Shown here: positions 8,908 to 19,118 of the stretch, piece by piece
Layout: each line of letters opens with the position of its first letter
How positions within the stretch are numbered: position 1 is the first letter of the stretch
NCBI RefSeq assembly: GCF_016808095.1
Contig: NC_068971.1
Location: forward strand, 22,618,501-22,682,500
Reading direction: 5' to 3'
Length of the DNA stretch: 64,000 nucleotides
DNA from: Vigna angularis
Taxonomy: Eukaryota; Streptophyta; Magnoliopsida; Fabales; Fabaceae
The notes under the pieces: generated by a model
Databases searched by the model: none
Told to the model about the DNA's origin: nothing
The model's input: the letters and a program-made list of their open reading frames with translations, nothing else
Position numbers and translations under genes: made by a program

Positions 8908-11900
8908 TCTAAGTCCAAGAATTCACTGTGGTATCTTGACAGTGGTTGCTCAAGACACATGACTAGTGACAAGAAAAGATTCATCTCTTTTGAGAAGAAG
9001 AAGCAAGGATTTGTAACGTATGGGGATAACAACAAAGGCAGAATAATGGGTACTGGAAACATTGGAGGAGGAAACACTTTGATAATAAAAGACGTCTTAT
9101 ATGTTGAAGGCCTCAAACATAATCTTCTAAGCATAAGCCAACTATGCGACAAAGGTTTCAAGGTAACTTTTGAGAGTGACAAATGTACTGTTTATTTTAA
9201 AAATTCTACTGAAATTGCTTTGCAAGGTGTTAGGCATAATAACATATATTTGATTGATATTGAGAGTGAATCTAGTCATAGTATAACATGCTTAGTTGCT
9301 AAAGAAGAAAATCCATGCCTATGGCACAAAAGAGCTGCACATATTCATATGCAACACTTAAATAAATTAATCTCTAAGGATCTTGTGATTGGTTTGCCTA
9401 AACTAAAATTTGAGAAAGATAAACTTTGTTCTGCATGTCAAAAGGGTAAACAAACAAAATCTTCATGTTCATCTAAAATCATGATTTCAACATCAAAACC
9501 TTTAGAGCTTTTGCATATGGACTTGTTTGGTCCATCTAGAATTAAAAGTTTTGGTGGAAACTACTATGCTCTTGTAATTGTTGATGATTACTCTAGATTT
9601 ACTTGGACTTTCTTTTTAACTCTGAAAAGTGAAGCTTTCAAAGCATTTAAAATTTTTGCTAAACGTATTCAAAATGAAAAATATTTGAAAATCAAAACTT
9701 TGAGAAGTGATCATGGTGGTGAATTTGAAAATGAATCATTTGGAAAATTTTGTGAAGAATTTGGCATTGCACACAATTTTTCTGCATCTAGAACTCCCCA
9801 ACAGAATGGTGTTTTTGAAAGGAAAAATAGATCATTAGAAGAATTAGCTAGAACGCTTATGAATGAATCTAATGTGCCAAAATACTTTTGGGCTGATGTA
9901 GTAAGTACTGCTTGTTATGTGTTAAATAGGATGATTATTAGGCCAATTCTAAAATTAACTCCATATGAACTGTTGAATGGTAGAAAACCAAATATATCCC
10001 ATTTGAAAATTTTTGGATGCAAATGCTTTGTATTAAATAATGGAAAAGATAATCTTGGAAAATTTGATGCAAAATCTGATGAAGCAATTTTTCTAGGATA
10101 TTCTTTGACTAGCAAAGCTTATAGAGTGTTCAATAGAAGAACACTGATAATTGAAGAATCAATGCATGTTGTCTTTGATGAGATTGTAGACCTTGAGGTA
10201 AATCCTCTTGAGTCAAATAGACCCATTGCAGGTGATGAGGATTACTTAAAAGAAGCCCTTGAGGAGATGTATCTAAATGAAAATTATCCTCCGGAGCTTC
10301 AAGAAACACCGCAAGTCGTTGATTCCAAAAGCTATCAACAACCAAGAGGACTATCTTTGGACAACATCATAGGAGATATATCAAAAGGGGTAACTACTAG
10401 AAATAATTTAAATAATTTTTGTCTAACTGTTGCTTTTGTGTCTCAGGTAGAACCTAAAAATATAAAGGAAGCTCTTCAAGATGACAAGTGGTGCATTGCT
10501 ATGCAAGAAGAGTTAAATCAATTTGAAAGGAATGAAGTTTGGGAACTTATTCCAAAACAAGAAGAATTCCAAGTCATAGGAACAAAATGGGTATTTAGGA
10601 ACAAGCTGGATGAGGATGGAAACATTACAAAGAATAAAGCAAGGCTAGTTGATAAAGGATACTGTCAAGAGGAAGGTATAGATTATGATGAAACGTATGC
10701 ACCGGTAGCCAGGTTAGAAGCAATTAGATTATTACTTGCATATGCATCTTTGATGAAATTTAAACTGTATCAAATGGATGTAAAAAGTGCTTTCTTAAAT
10801 GGTTTTATAAAAGAAGAAGTGTATGTTATCAACCTCCTGGCTTTGAAGATTTTAAATTTCCTGATCATGTTTACAAATTGAAAAAGGCCCTTTATGGTCT
10901 TAAACAAGCACCTAGGTCTTGGTATGAAAGACTTAGTATCTTTTTAATTGAAAATGAATTTTCTAGAGGAAAGGTTGATTCAACCTTATTCATTAAGAAA
11001 GTAGGAAAACACATTTTAATCGTGCAAGTTTATGTAGATGATATCATTTTTGGGTCAACTGATGACTCTTTGTGTGAAGAGTTTGCAAAAATAATGCAAG
11101 GTGAATTTGAGATATATATGATGGGTGAGTTAAACTTTTTCTTAGAACTACAGATAAAACAAATGAATGGTGGAACATTCATCTCCCATACTAAATACTG
11201 TAGAGAAATTCTTAGGAAATTTGGTATGGATAGCTGCAAGGAAGCTAGTACACCCATGGGTACTTCATGTTATTTAGATAAGGATGAAATTGGAAAAGGA
11301 GTGAATGAAACCATGTTTAGAGGCATGATAGGATCCTTGCTATACTTAACTGCTAGTAGACCAGATATTATGCAGAGTGTTTGTGTATGTGCTAGATACC
11401 AAGCCAATCCTAAAGAATCTCATTTGACTGTAGTTAAGAGAATTCTAAAATATCTTAAGGGAACTACTTCATTTGGACTTTGGTATCCCTCTGATGCCTC
11501 ACCTAGTTTAATTGGATACTCTGATGCAGATTATGGTGGCTGTAAAATTGATAGAAAAAGTACTAGTGGAACCTGTCATTTTTTGGGATGTTCTTTAGTG
11601 TCATGGCACTCAAAGAAACAAGCATGTGTAGCTTTGTCTACGACCGAAGCTGAATATATTGCAGCTGGAAACTGTTGTGCCCAAATTTTGTGGATGAAAC
11701 AACAATTAGAAGACTTTGATATCTTCCTTGACAAAATTCCTCTAAAATGAGACAATACTAGTGCGATAAATTTGACCAAGAACCCCATCATGCATTCAAG
11801 AACTAAGCATATAGAAATTAGGCACCATTTCTTAAGAGATCATATTCAAAAGGGGGATTGTCAAATTGAATATGTTGATACTTTACATCAATTAGCTGAT

Positions 11901-11975
11901 ATCTTTACCAAGGCTCTACCTAAAGATAGATTTTTTTAGCTTAGAAGAGAGTTAGGAGTGTTAGACATATCTTAG
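8908..11975 (+). pseudogene. Sirevirus pol, broken by one frameshift and two stops
   Basis: Copia-order polyprotein. Protease has the catalytic [10 protein letters not shown] at about 8935-8965. The integrase zinc region (HKRAAH...CSACQKGK) spans 9325-9450, and the integrase core includes LHMDLFG near 9513, RSDHGGEF near 9705 and the [11 protein letters not shown] segment near 9800. Reverse transcriptase starts near 10480 with active site YVDDIIFGS at 11029-11055. RNase H has SDADYGG near 11520 and TEAEYIA near 11650. A one-base frameshift lies at about 10826-10831, TGA interrupts RNase H at 11748-11750, TAG lies at 11937-11939, and the final stop is at 11973-11975. A TAG closes the pol frame just before 8908, so no in-frame link with gag remains. 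Confidence 0.9.
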
Positions 11976-12019
11976 AATCAAAGTCTATGCAAATTTTTGC
12001 ATTTTTCGTAAACTTAATG

Positions 12020-12305
12020 CTTCATAATCGATTATCACTAAGTTATAATCGATTATTCATGCATCAAATTCAATTCTAGAAAATCTTGAGCAGATAATCG
12101 ATTATCATTATGCATAATCGATTATCATACAATTCTGGGCAGTAATTATTGAACTGATAATCGATTATCACGAGCCATAATCGATATCGCGCTGACAGTT
12201 TCAAAAATAGAGTCGTTGGAGCATCCCATAACGGCTATAAACGACCATAAACGGCTAGTTTTTCCATTTTTCTTATAAATAGCCCCCCATAATCGATTAT
12301 TAGAC
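12020..12305 (+). repeat. Array of ATAATCGATTAT words downstream of pol
   Basis: Seven copies (one degenerate near 12177) of a 12-bp perfect palindrome in 285 bp. It matches the LTR U3 array and sits just upstream of the extra ORF. Spacing is irregular, so this is not a simple tandem repeat. Confidence 0.85.
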
Positions 12306-12404
12306 ACTCCTTTGCACCCAAATACTGCTGAAATCAAATCTAGAGCTCAAATCTTCTTCATTTCCCTTCACCTTCTCAAAATCTCATTTTCCCATTCTTC
12401 CTCC

Positions 12405-13580
12405 ATGGCTGACTCAAGAAGGCACCGTCGCAGAACAGCTGGAGCCTCCTCTTCTTCTCAACCACGTCTTGCAAACATAGATGGATGGATTTCAGATCAA
12501 GGGAAACATGCAGACTTTGTTAATTCTTGGCAAGAAAGGAAGATCATGGCGGTAAAGTTTATTCGTCTTGACTTTTTCCGCTTCTATGGCTTTCAATTTC
12601 CAAACACTTTTGCTGAGCAGGGGTTAACGCATCTGTTAGAACAAAAAGGATGCATTTATCCTGATCTTATAAGAGTCTTCTACTTCAACTTGCGCTATCG
12701 AGATGGGATAATATCTACTAAGGTCAAGGGAGTACGCATCATTTTAGATGATGTATGGACCAATGTTGCTCAACTTTCCATCTGGGATGATGCTGTCAAA
12801 GTCCATTTAGGACTTGAAGATTTCAACAGGATGATGACTTTTCAATCCTTCCTACGTCATCCTGAACGGCAAACAAATAGAAGGCAATTACTGGTTGGAG
12901 GTTTTAAAGTTGAAGAAAGGATGATCCACTACTTGATTGTCTGGATTTTATGTCCTAGAGCAACCAACCATGCTCAATGCTCTGAGCAGGATTTACTTTT
13001 GTTGTATGGGATTCTAAATCACATACACATCGACTGGCCTGCTCTCATTGCTGACACAATGGTAAAAGCCAAGAAATCCCATTCATATCAACTTCCCTAT
13101 GCTCTTCTTCTTTCTAGGATTTTAGAATTCAAAGGTGTACCTGTTGAAGGAGAACTCGTTCAAAATATTGAAGCTGTGGGATCAGAAATTGGAGATACTA
13201 CCTTTCGTCAAATGGGATTCATTACTAGAGGCAGAGTCCTTATTCACAAAGATGATGACCATCCTGATGTAGATGAAGATGATGACATGGACACTCATAT
13301 GGCTGACCCAGTAAGTGCTGCTACTCCGTCTGATGCTGGACCATCCAACATACCCTCCTCTTCCTCAACTTCTGTGGAAGAACATCTTGCAAGGTTATCT
13401 AAACAATTGGAGGATATGAGTCTTGCACAAAAGACTCACTTTGAGGAGATTTATGAGTGGCAGCGATCTGTTGATGAGTACATGGTTGATCAATTTCTTG
13501 ATCTTGATGTTCGCCTATCTAACATCGAGGGTCATCTTAATATCCCATCTCCTGAACGTTCTCCTAGTCCTGAATTCTAG
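12405..13580 (+). CDS. Extra ORF of the Sirevirus, putative plant transposon-protein domain
   Basis: A 391-aa intact ORF between pol and the 3' LTR, where some Sireviruses carry an env-like gene. ATG 12405 lies in a good context (CTCCATGGCT); in-frame codons upstream to 12312 have no ATG. Residues about 15-290 resemble, from memory, the 'putative plant transposon protein' family found in legume repeats (ADFVNSWQERK, VFYFNLRYRDG, VKGVRIILDD, IVWILCPR). An acidic stretch follows (HKDDDHPDVDEDDD), then a Ser/Pro linker and a C-terminal coiled-coil-like helix (EEHLARLSKQLEDM). I see no signal peptide or membrane segment, so env function is not supported. Intactness beside broken pol is notable. 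Function unknown. Confidence 0.75.
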   Translation: MADSRRHRRRTAGASSSSQPRLANIDGWISDQGKHADFVNSWQERKIMAVKFIRLDFFRFYGFQFPNTFAEQGLTHLLEQKGCIYPDLIRVFYFNLRYRDGIISTKVKGVRIILDDVWTNVAQLSIWDDAVKVHLGLEDFNRMMTFQSFLRHPERQTNRRQLLVGGFKVEERMIHYLIVWILCPRATNHAQCSEQDLLLLYGILNHIHIDWPALIADTMVKAKKSHSYQLPYALLLSRILEFKGVPVEGELVQNIEAVGSEIGDTTFRQMGFITRGRVLIHKDDDHPDVDEDDDMDTHMADPVSAATPSDAGPSNIPSSSSTSVEEHLARLSKQLEDMSLAQKTHFEEIYEWQRSVDEYMVDQFLDLDVRLSNIEGHLNIPSPERSPSPEF

Positions 13581-13714
13581 GTTTTAGGCCTCTAAGTTTG
13601 ATTGTTATGTTATTTTCTTTATGGTATTTAGTTTCTTAATCTTTATGAATTTCATGTAATTCCTTTCTGTTCTTAATATAATGAGCTTTTATTTTTTGCA
13701 TATATTCCATTTTT

Positions 13715-13934
13715 GAGGGGGAGCTCATATTAAGGGGGAGGTTATTACATTATTCTTTTTGCTTATGATCAAAAAGGGGGAGAAGAAATATAAGGGGAGG
13801 ATTAAAGAAAAAAAATAGTTTTTCATTGTACAGGTACTGCTAACTGTGGTTGTCCATTAGTTTATATATGTTGCAGGTAAACCTGAGTTGCTTTTAAAAA
13901 GAGAGTTTTTGATCATCATCAAAAAGTGAGAGAT
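13715..13934 (+). promoter_or_regulatory. Multiple polypurine tracts of the Sirevirus
   Basis: Four G-rich purine runs (GAGGGGGAG 13715-13723, AAGGGGGAG 13732-13740, AAAAAGGGGGAGAAG 13771-13785, TAAGGGGAGG 13791-13800) plus AAAAAGTGAGAGA directly before the 3' LTR at 13935. Repeated polypurine tracts are a reported Sirevirus trait. Confidence 0.75.
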
Positions 13935-14438
13935 TGTTACCAATAAGGAGTATTGGTAAAACCTGAAGATGTGTTTTGATGATGCTGCAACTTATAGATT
14001 TTGGATGTAGTAGGAAAATATTTAAAAAAGAAACTTGTAGATTTTGAATGTAGTAGGAAAATGTTAAACATTGTAATTTTTACTAGTATAATCGATTATG
14101 GTTAAGCAATAATCGATTATCACAAGTCATACTTGAATAATCGATTATCACTTCATATAATCGATTATCACATTTTTGAAAACCTGTAACGGACTTGAAT
14201 AATCGATTATCACTTACAATAATCGATTATTCATGGCAGTTGAGAGCTGACCTTTGGCACTCAGTGTACTTGGCTATATAATTTGATTTGGAGAAATCAG
14301 AAGGTGACGTTTTTTGAACTGAGAAAGCTTAGAACATTGTGTGTTAGAGGAACGTTCTTAGAGAGCTTTTTGTTCATTGTTCCCTTGCTTGGTCTTGTGA
14401 AAGGAGAGGCTCGCGTATCGTGTGTCGATAGTCGGAGC
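13935..14438 (+). repeat. 3' LTR of the Sirevirus, truncated
   Basis: Matches the first 504 bp of the 5' LTR, with six perfect ATAATCGATTAT words (about 14092-14230). It then stops at GTCGGAGC and passes directly into the 23-bp flanking repeat. About 430 bp of R/U5 is missing, so a full downstream LTR end is absent. Confidence 0.9.
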
Positions 14439-14440
14439 TA

Positions 14441-14590
14441 AACACCCATCAGTAAGTGTATACAAACATAGTATCCTTCAGAAGATACTCTTCCGCCTAA
14501 CATCCATCAATAGATGTAAACCCTGTAACAAACTTATAACAAAAACAAAAGTACCCAAAAGTTCAAAATTACATCACCAAATCAAAAATT
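14441..14590 (-). repeat. Element A 3' tail resumed, with hairpin repeats
   Basis: After the 23-bp repeat (14441-14463), the tail carries a hairpin AGTATC / GATACT (14470-14489, loop CTTCAGAA) and another ACATC / GATGT (14500-14517, loop CATCAATA). Both belong to the constant-loop series seen also in B and C. The gag stop follows at about 14600. Confidence 0.75.
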
Positions 14591-14598
14591 AAAAGTTC

Positions 14599-16432
14599 TT
14601 AAATCACTAGGTTGCCTCCCAGCAACCGCTCTTTTAACGTCACTAGCTTGACCCAATAAAGCTCATGTTCCATCTTCTTTTTCTTCTTTCTACTGAACTT
14701 CTTCAGAAATTTGATCAAACCAGGAACCTGTTGCAATGTCTCAATCATAGGAACTTTAATCTCCAATTTCTTGAAGATTTCCATTAACCACTTAAATTTA
14801 TTTTCCTTCCTATGATACTTCCTTGGAAGACGAAAGGGTTTTTCATATGATTCTCTCTCTCTTCCTCTCGTCCTCTTTCTCTTTTCTCTCTCTTTCTTTT
14901 TTTCTTTTCTTTTTTTACTCACTTTCTCAATCTTCACACAAATTTTCTCTTCTTCTTTCTCTTCTCTCTCTTTTCTCTCTTCTTTTTCCAACTCAACTTT
15001 TTCAACATTTACATTCACTAGCACTTTACACTCTTCCCTAGGGTTAACCTTAGTATTAGCCCTACAATTCTTGTCAGTCCTTTCTTCCAACTGCTTAGTA
15101 ATTTGACCCATTTGAATCTCCAAGTTCTTAATAGCAGCTTCAGTGCTCTTTTGAGTCGATTCAGTTGCCTGTATGAATTGCTGAAGAGTTTCTTCCATCC
15201 TTATTGATCTTTCATTAAGTGTAGACATTTGTTGCCATAAGGTTGGTTGTTGATGTTGCTTGTGAAATTTCCCTGATTGTCCAGCTTGCCCACTTTGTCC
15301 TTGACCAATACTTGGGTGTGGTTTCCACCCTTGATTGAAGTTCCCCTATTAGTATGGAAATTGATTGGCCATGAAGTTAACATCCTCTAAAGCTTCCCCT
15401 GGAAAGGCGCGTTGACCATTGATATGGTCACCACCACATAATTCACACATCTATGGTTGAACCTGTGCAACAATCTTTAACTCTTTTGGCAATTGTGCAA
15501 GTATCTTTATGAGATTCTCCAATTTTTGACTTAGTATTTTGTTATGAGCTAGCAAGGCATCATTGGATTGCAACTGTAGAACTCCTTTTTGTTGAATAGG
15601 AGCTCCTCTTTCACTGTTCAGCTCATTATCATTAGTAGCCATGTTTTCAATTATTTCCGTTGCTTCCTCTGGAGTCTTCCATTTGATATTGCCTCCAGCT
15701 GAGGCGTCAAGCATCATCTTGGTTTGTGAACCAAGATCTCCAAGGAAGATTAGGACTACTTTTACTTCGTCAAATCCATGTGTAGGAGTCTTTCTTAATA
15801 GGTTTTTGTATCTGTTCCATGCATGACCTAGCGATTCCTCCATGCCTTGCCCGAAAGATGAGATCTCTTGCTTTCCTTTGTTTACCTTGGATTGTGGGAA
15901 GTATTTGTTCAAGAACTTTGTCACCACAGCTTCCCACTATGTAAAGCTCCCTTCTGGAAAAGAGTTCAACCAAAGCTTAGCGTTGCCTCCTAATGAGAAT
16001 GGAAACAGGATAAGTTTGATTGCTTCGTCAGGCACCCCATTTATCTTCACTGTATTGCAAATTTCGTTAAAGGTTGTGAGGTGCTTATATGGGCTTTCAT
16101 GAGACAACCCATTAAATTGATTACTCTTAACCAGCTGGATCAAGGCCGGTTTCACCTCCATGTTAGCTGCATTGACCCTCGGTCTTGTTATGTTGTTAAA
16201 ATATTAAGGGCCAACCACATTAGTGTAATCTGCAAGAGTCCGTCTGACATTATTATTCTCCATCTCCTCAGTGCTATGGTGAGAACCTTGTGGTGAAGGT
16301 TATAAAAGGATTTCCGGAGGACGAAAAAAGTTCTCTAGATGTACGGATTCTTCTCCTCCGTCTACTATCGTCTAAACCTTCAAGAAGAGGTTTCGAGGTT
16401 TTCTTGCTTCTAGTTCGAATTGCCTCCTGCAT
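14599..16432 (-). pseudogene. gag of Athila-like element A, degenerate
   Basis: Minus strand, start ATG about 16432 (MQEAIR). Order: basic N-terminus, gag core (about 16160-15640: FNEICNTVKINGVPDEAIKL, FSLGGNAKLWLNSFPEGSF, FLNKYFPQSKVNKGKQEI), zinc-knuckle region near 15400-15440, a Gln/Gly linker, ETLQQFIQATESTQKS coiled-coil-like segment, a Lys/Glu/Arg tail, and C-terminal MEIFKKLEIKVPMIETLQQV. The last knuckle Cys is replaced by Arg (GDHINGQR). Several in-frame stops occur, for example before MCELCGG and between NQFPY and GNFNQG. The C-terminus ends LKERLLGGNLVI with no protease or reverse transcriptase. The same ending occurs in B, so pol was lost in the common ancestor. Confidence 0.8.
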
Positions 16433-16716
16433 ACACAAGAAAACAAATCCCTAGAAAAATTTGTTAGCACAAAAAGATATAGAAGAAATAATATAAGAGA
16501 TAATAAGAAGATAGAATAAAAACAAAAAAATAAAAACAGAAAACAGAAAAATAAAAACAGAAAATAAAATAAAATAAAATAAAAACCGAAAAAAACAGAA
16601 AATAAAATAAAATAAAATAATAATCGAAAAATAAAAACAGAAATTCAAATTTCAAAATTCAAAATTCAAGTCAAAGATAATCAATAATCACACAAATAAA
16701 CTAGTTAAACCACGAG

Positions 16717-16734
16717 TCCCCGGCAACGGCGCCA
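16717..16734 (-). promoter_or_regulatory. Primer binding site, tRNA-Asp type (element A)
   Basis: TCCCCGGCAACGGCGCCA on the plus strand, identical to the 3025-3042 site, 6 bases from the LTR edge at 16741. Confidence 0.9.
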
Positions 16735-16740
16735 AAAACT

Positions 16741-18062
16741 TGATGACAAATTTATGAACACCGAAAAACGGTGCCACAAACTTGTTTAACACTCGACAAG
16801 TGTGACCGAATCGTATCAAGTAATAAAACTAGGTAAGACCAAGTATCGTTTTCCCAAAGGACTCACGGCCTAGTTAGCTATATGATTTGTTGATTATTTA
16901 AGACTTGTAAACAATTGATTGTAGGTTTAAATGCAAAAGACAGTAATTAAACATGTATGCTTGAATTTGATCAATGGAAAAGAGGAATACAAAAACTTTA
17001 ATGACTTAAATGGATGAGTATGTTGTTGGGGTTATCAATTTCATCTTATCCACTCTCATATACTTTAGGAATTCATCATTCTTTTCATCAATTGCTAATG
17101 CCGCTCTCTAAATCACCTTGCAAGAAGGTCTATCCTTAATTACGAGTTCATACAATTCCTAGAATTCCTAGTAATTAATTCTGAAGTGCAGGAGCTTAAA
17201 GGCAACCAATATGCTATTGGGAGAAATTCCTCGGATCTAGATTTCCCCGTACCTTCCCATATCGACAAAATCAATAATCATAGCAATGAATGAGTTAAAC
17301 AAAGCAAGCTTTAAGCAAAGAGGAAAAACCCTAACTAAAGATGAAAGAAAGCATGTATCTTAATATAAGATGTTAAAACAAATTCCATATATGAGACTTT
17401 CACAAGACTCCATTGATTCCCCAACAACAATACAAAGTTTAGTTCACCATATTCATGGTGAAACTAGATGAACAATAATGAAAGAATGGAAGAGATAGAA
17501 AAACCCTAGAAAGAGAAGAGGAGAGTCGTCATCATCTCCCAATCTACCCCCAAGGGGTGAAAAATGTGTTTCTGCTTCCTCCCAGCCAAAGATACAAACC
17601 CTAGGACGTCCTAAAGCTTATATATTATTCTAAAAAATACAAAAAATTAGGCCTAAGCCCATAAAAGTAACAAAAAAAACCGATCCAAGCCCATTACAAT
17701 GGCGCTGAGCGGTACTAGCGCAAAGTCAAATCTCCCCTCAGCTGCACTTTCACCCCTCAGCAGAGCCAACGTGTGTTCCTGAGTGCCGCTCAGCAGTAAA
17801 CTGGCGTTGAGCGGTACTTACGGTTTTTCTTCTTTTGCACTTTTTGAGTTCTTTTCTGATTCCATCTCTATCCTTCTCCACTTCTTTCATCAAATTCACC
17901 TTAAAACCTGCATAAAACACTGAAATCAAGCATAAACCTGTCCAACTCTCTTATTTCTAAAAATATGAACAAAAGCATGATTCTAAGCTAGTTTCTAAGT
18001 GTTAAAGGTTGCTTTTGGTATCAATTTTAAGCATAAAAATAACAGTTTTTCAACTGTTATCA
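16741..18062 (-). repeat. 5' LTR of element A
   Basis: 1322 bp with TG/CA ends. 16741 to about 17725 matches the LTR at 1034-2415 nearly base for base. From the palindrome cluster (about 17700-17730) outward, U3 instead resembles the LTRs of element B. The sense-terminal hairpin has arms ATAACAGTT / AACTGTTAT. At 18063 it joins the coding sequence of another element (D). Confidence 0.85.
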
Positions 18063-18532
18063 GGTAGCAATGGGAAAGATGTCTCAAACCACCACGATGG
18101 CCAAAGGTCTGGAAAAGAAGGTCGAGCAATAGCTAGAGTCTGTCGTCCTCTAGCGTAACCGAGATCTCTTTGCCTAGACAGTCACTTACATGTCAGGCAT
18201 TCACCCCTCAGTCATGTCCCATAAATTGGCGCTATTCAAAGAAGCGTGGCCTGTCGTCCAGAAAAAGAGAAGGTTAGGCGACAAGAAGAGGGGAGCTATA
18301 GAGGAGGAGGTCGACAAGTTAAAAGAGTCGGGGTTTGTGAGAGAAGTGATGTACACCACATGGCTGGCTAATGTGGTTATGGTAAAAAAGTCTAGTGGGA
18401 AGTGGCGCATGTGCACCGACTACACGGACATGAACAAAGCTTGCCCCAAGGACGCCCACCCACTGCGTAGCATAGACAGTTTGGTCGACGGGGCGTCCTA
18501 CCATAACATGTTAAGTTTTCTAGATGCCTTCT
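18063..18532 (+). pseudogene. Ty3/gypsy reverse transcriptase N-terminal fragment (Tat-like)
   Basis: Reads through the segment before the RT palm: a KGLEKKVEQ-type pre-RT helix, NRDLFA, MSGIHPSVMSHKLALF, then KRGAIEEEVDKLKESGFVRE and KWRMCTDYTDMNKACPKDA, and stops after SFLDAF. Catalytic YxDD is not reached. Three in-frame TAG codons (18130, 18151, 18175) break the N-terminal part. All sit where CAG or TGG would be expected, consistent with cytosine deamination. The left end is cut by element A's LTR at 18062. The right end is a joint at a 16-bp repeat (18473-18488 and 18532-18547). Confidence 0.8.
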
Positions 18533-18549
18533 AGACAGTTTGGTCGATA

Positions 18550-19113
18550 GGACAGCGATTCCTCTTAAAAGAGGATTTCTCCCCTTCTTTATGCGAAAGG
18601 GACGACCGTCGCAGTAGTCGCCCCGAACGATTCCATGAGGACGACCACGGGAGTGGGTTGAGGAGCTTCGACCTGAGTAGCCCCTTCAACAGCGTTGGAC
18701 GGACGACTAGTGGTGGCCGAGAGAGGGTCTCGATTCTTGGAAGGAACACCACCCATATCCTTCTCCGAAGATAAAAAACAGGATTTTCGGGGAGCGGGAT
18801 GGACATTATGCTTGAAAGGAAAACACAAATTTAGATAAGTTAACATCAAAGCACTAAATAAAGAAATCAATGGAAAATACCATACCGAATGCCATTTGAT
18901 CAAAATCCTCATCGCCAAGACACTTGACGAGGTTGTGGGTAGAGAGACGGCGGGACAAACCGTTTATAAATGTAATGACCTCCACTTCGTCGGGGGACAT
19001 AATGCCGTCATGGAATTTTGACCGGCCGGACTCCATTATTATAATTTTAAAATATCTTTGTTTAAAATTTTAAAAGATTCCGAAAATAACTTGAATAAAA
19101 TTAATCCTTGACG
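18550..19113 (-). pseudogene. Antisense extra ORF of element D, C-terminal part
   Basis: Minus-strand continuation of the ORF at 29006-29673; element C lies between. Open pieces include MESGRSKFHDGIMSPDEVEV (19036 downward) and a Ser/Pro-rich segment (about 18918-18589, NAVEGATQVEAPQPTPVVV). Frame changes and stops separate them, so no intact product is expected. Such tails follow the Transposase_28 domain in Tat-type antisense ORFs. Confidence is limited because this part is low in conserved motifs. Confidence 0.45.
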
Positions 19114-19118
19114 GACGT

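Larger units (their letters stand above)
6240..14438 (+). mobile_element. Sirevirus-type Ty1/copia retrotransposon with extra 3' ORF
   Basis: Order: 5' LTR (6240-7173), tRNA-Met primer site (7176-7187), gag, pol in copia order (protease, integrase, reverse transcriptase, RNase H), a TAATCGATTA-rich spacer, a 391-aa ORF, several GGGGGAG purine tracts, and a truncated 3' LTR (13935-14438). Long gag, extra 3' ORF and multiple purine tracts are features I associate with Sireviruses. The two LTRs differ at about 9 of 503 compared positions (by eye), so the insertion is recent. Pol nevertheless carries one frameshift and two stops, so this copy cannot be autonomous. Confidence 0.9.
3049..18062 (-). 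mobile_element. Non-autonomous Athila-like Ty3/gypsy element A (gag only), hosting a Sirevirus
   Basis: Sense runs from the LTR at 18062-16741 through the primer site, gag (16432-14599), a 3' tail (14590-14441, then 6239-4474 across the Sirevirus insertion) and polypurine tract to the LTR at 4473-3049. No protease, reverse transcriptase or integrase is present: the gag C-terminus joins directly to tail sequence. The same architecture recurs in element B, so this is a family trait. The 3' LTR is followed by another primer site and gag, so the unit is part of an LTR-internal-LTR-internal array. The two flanking LTRs differ in U3, so A is a recombinant, not a clean single insertion. Confidence 0.75.

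Noticed and set aside
12312..12404. N-terminal extension of the Sirevirus extra ORF
   Set aside because: The frame is open but has no ATG; the apparent start is TTG. ATG 12405 has the better context.
14823..15041. Plus-strand Ser/Leu/Phe-rich ORF (also at 25341-25622)
   Set aside because: Antisense shadow of the Lys/Glu-rich gag tail.
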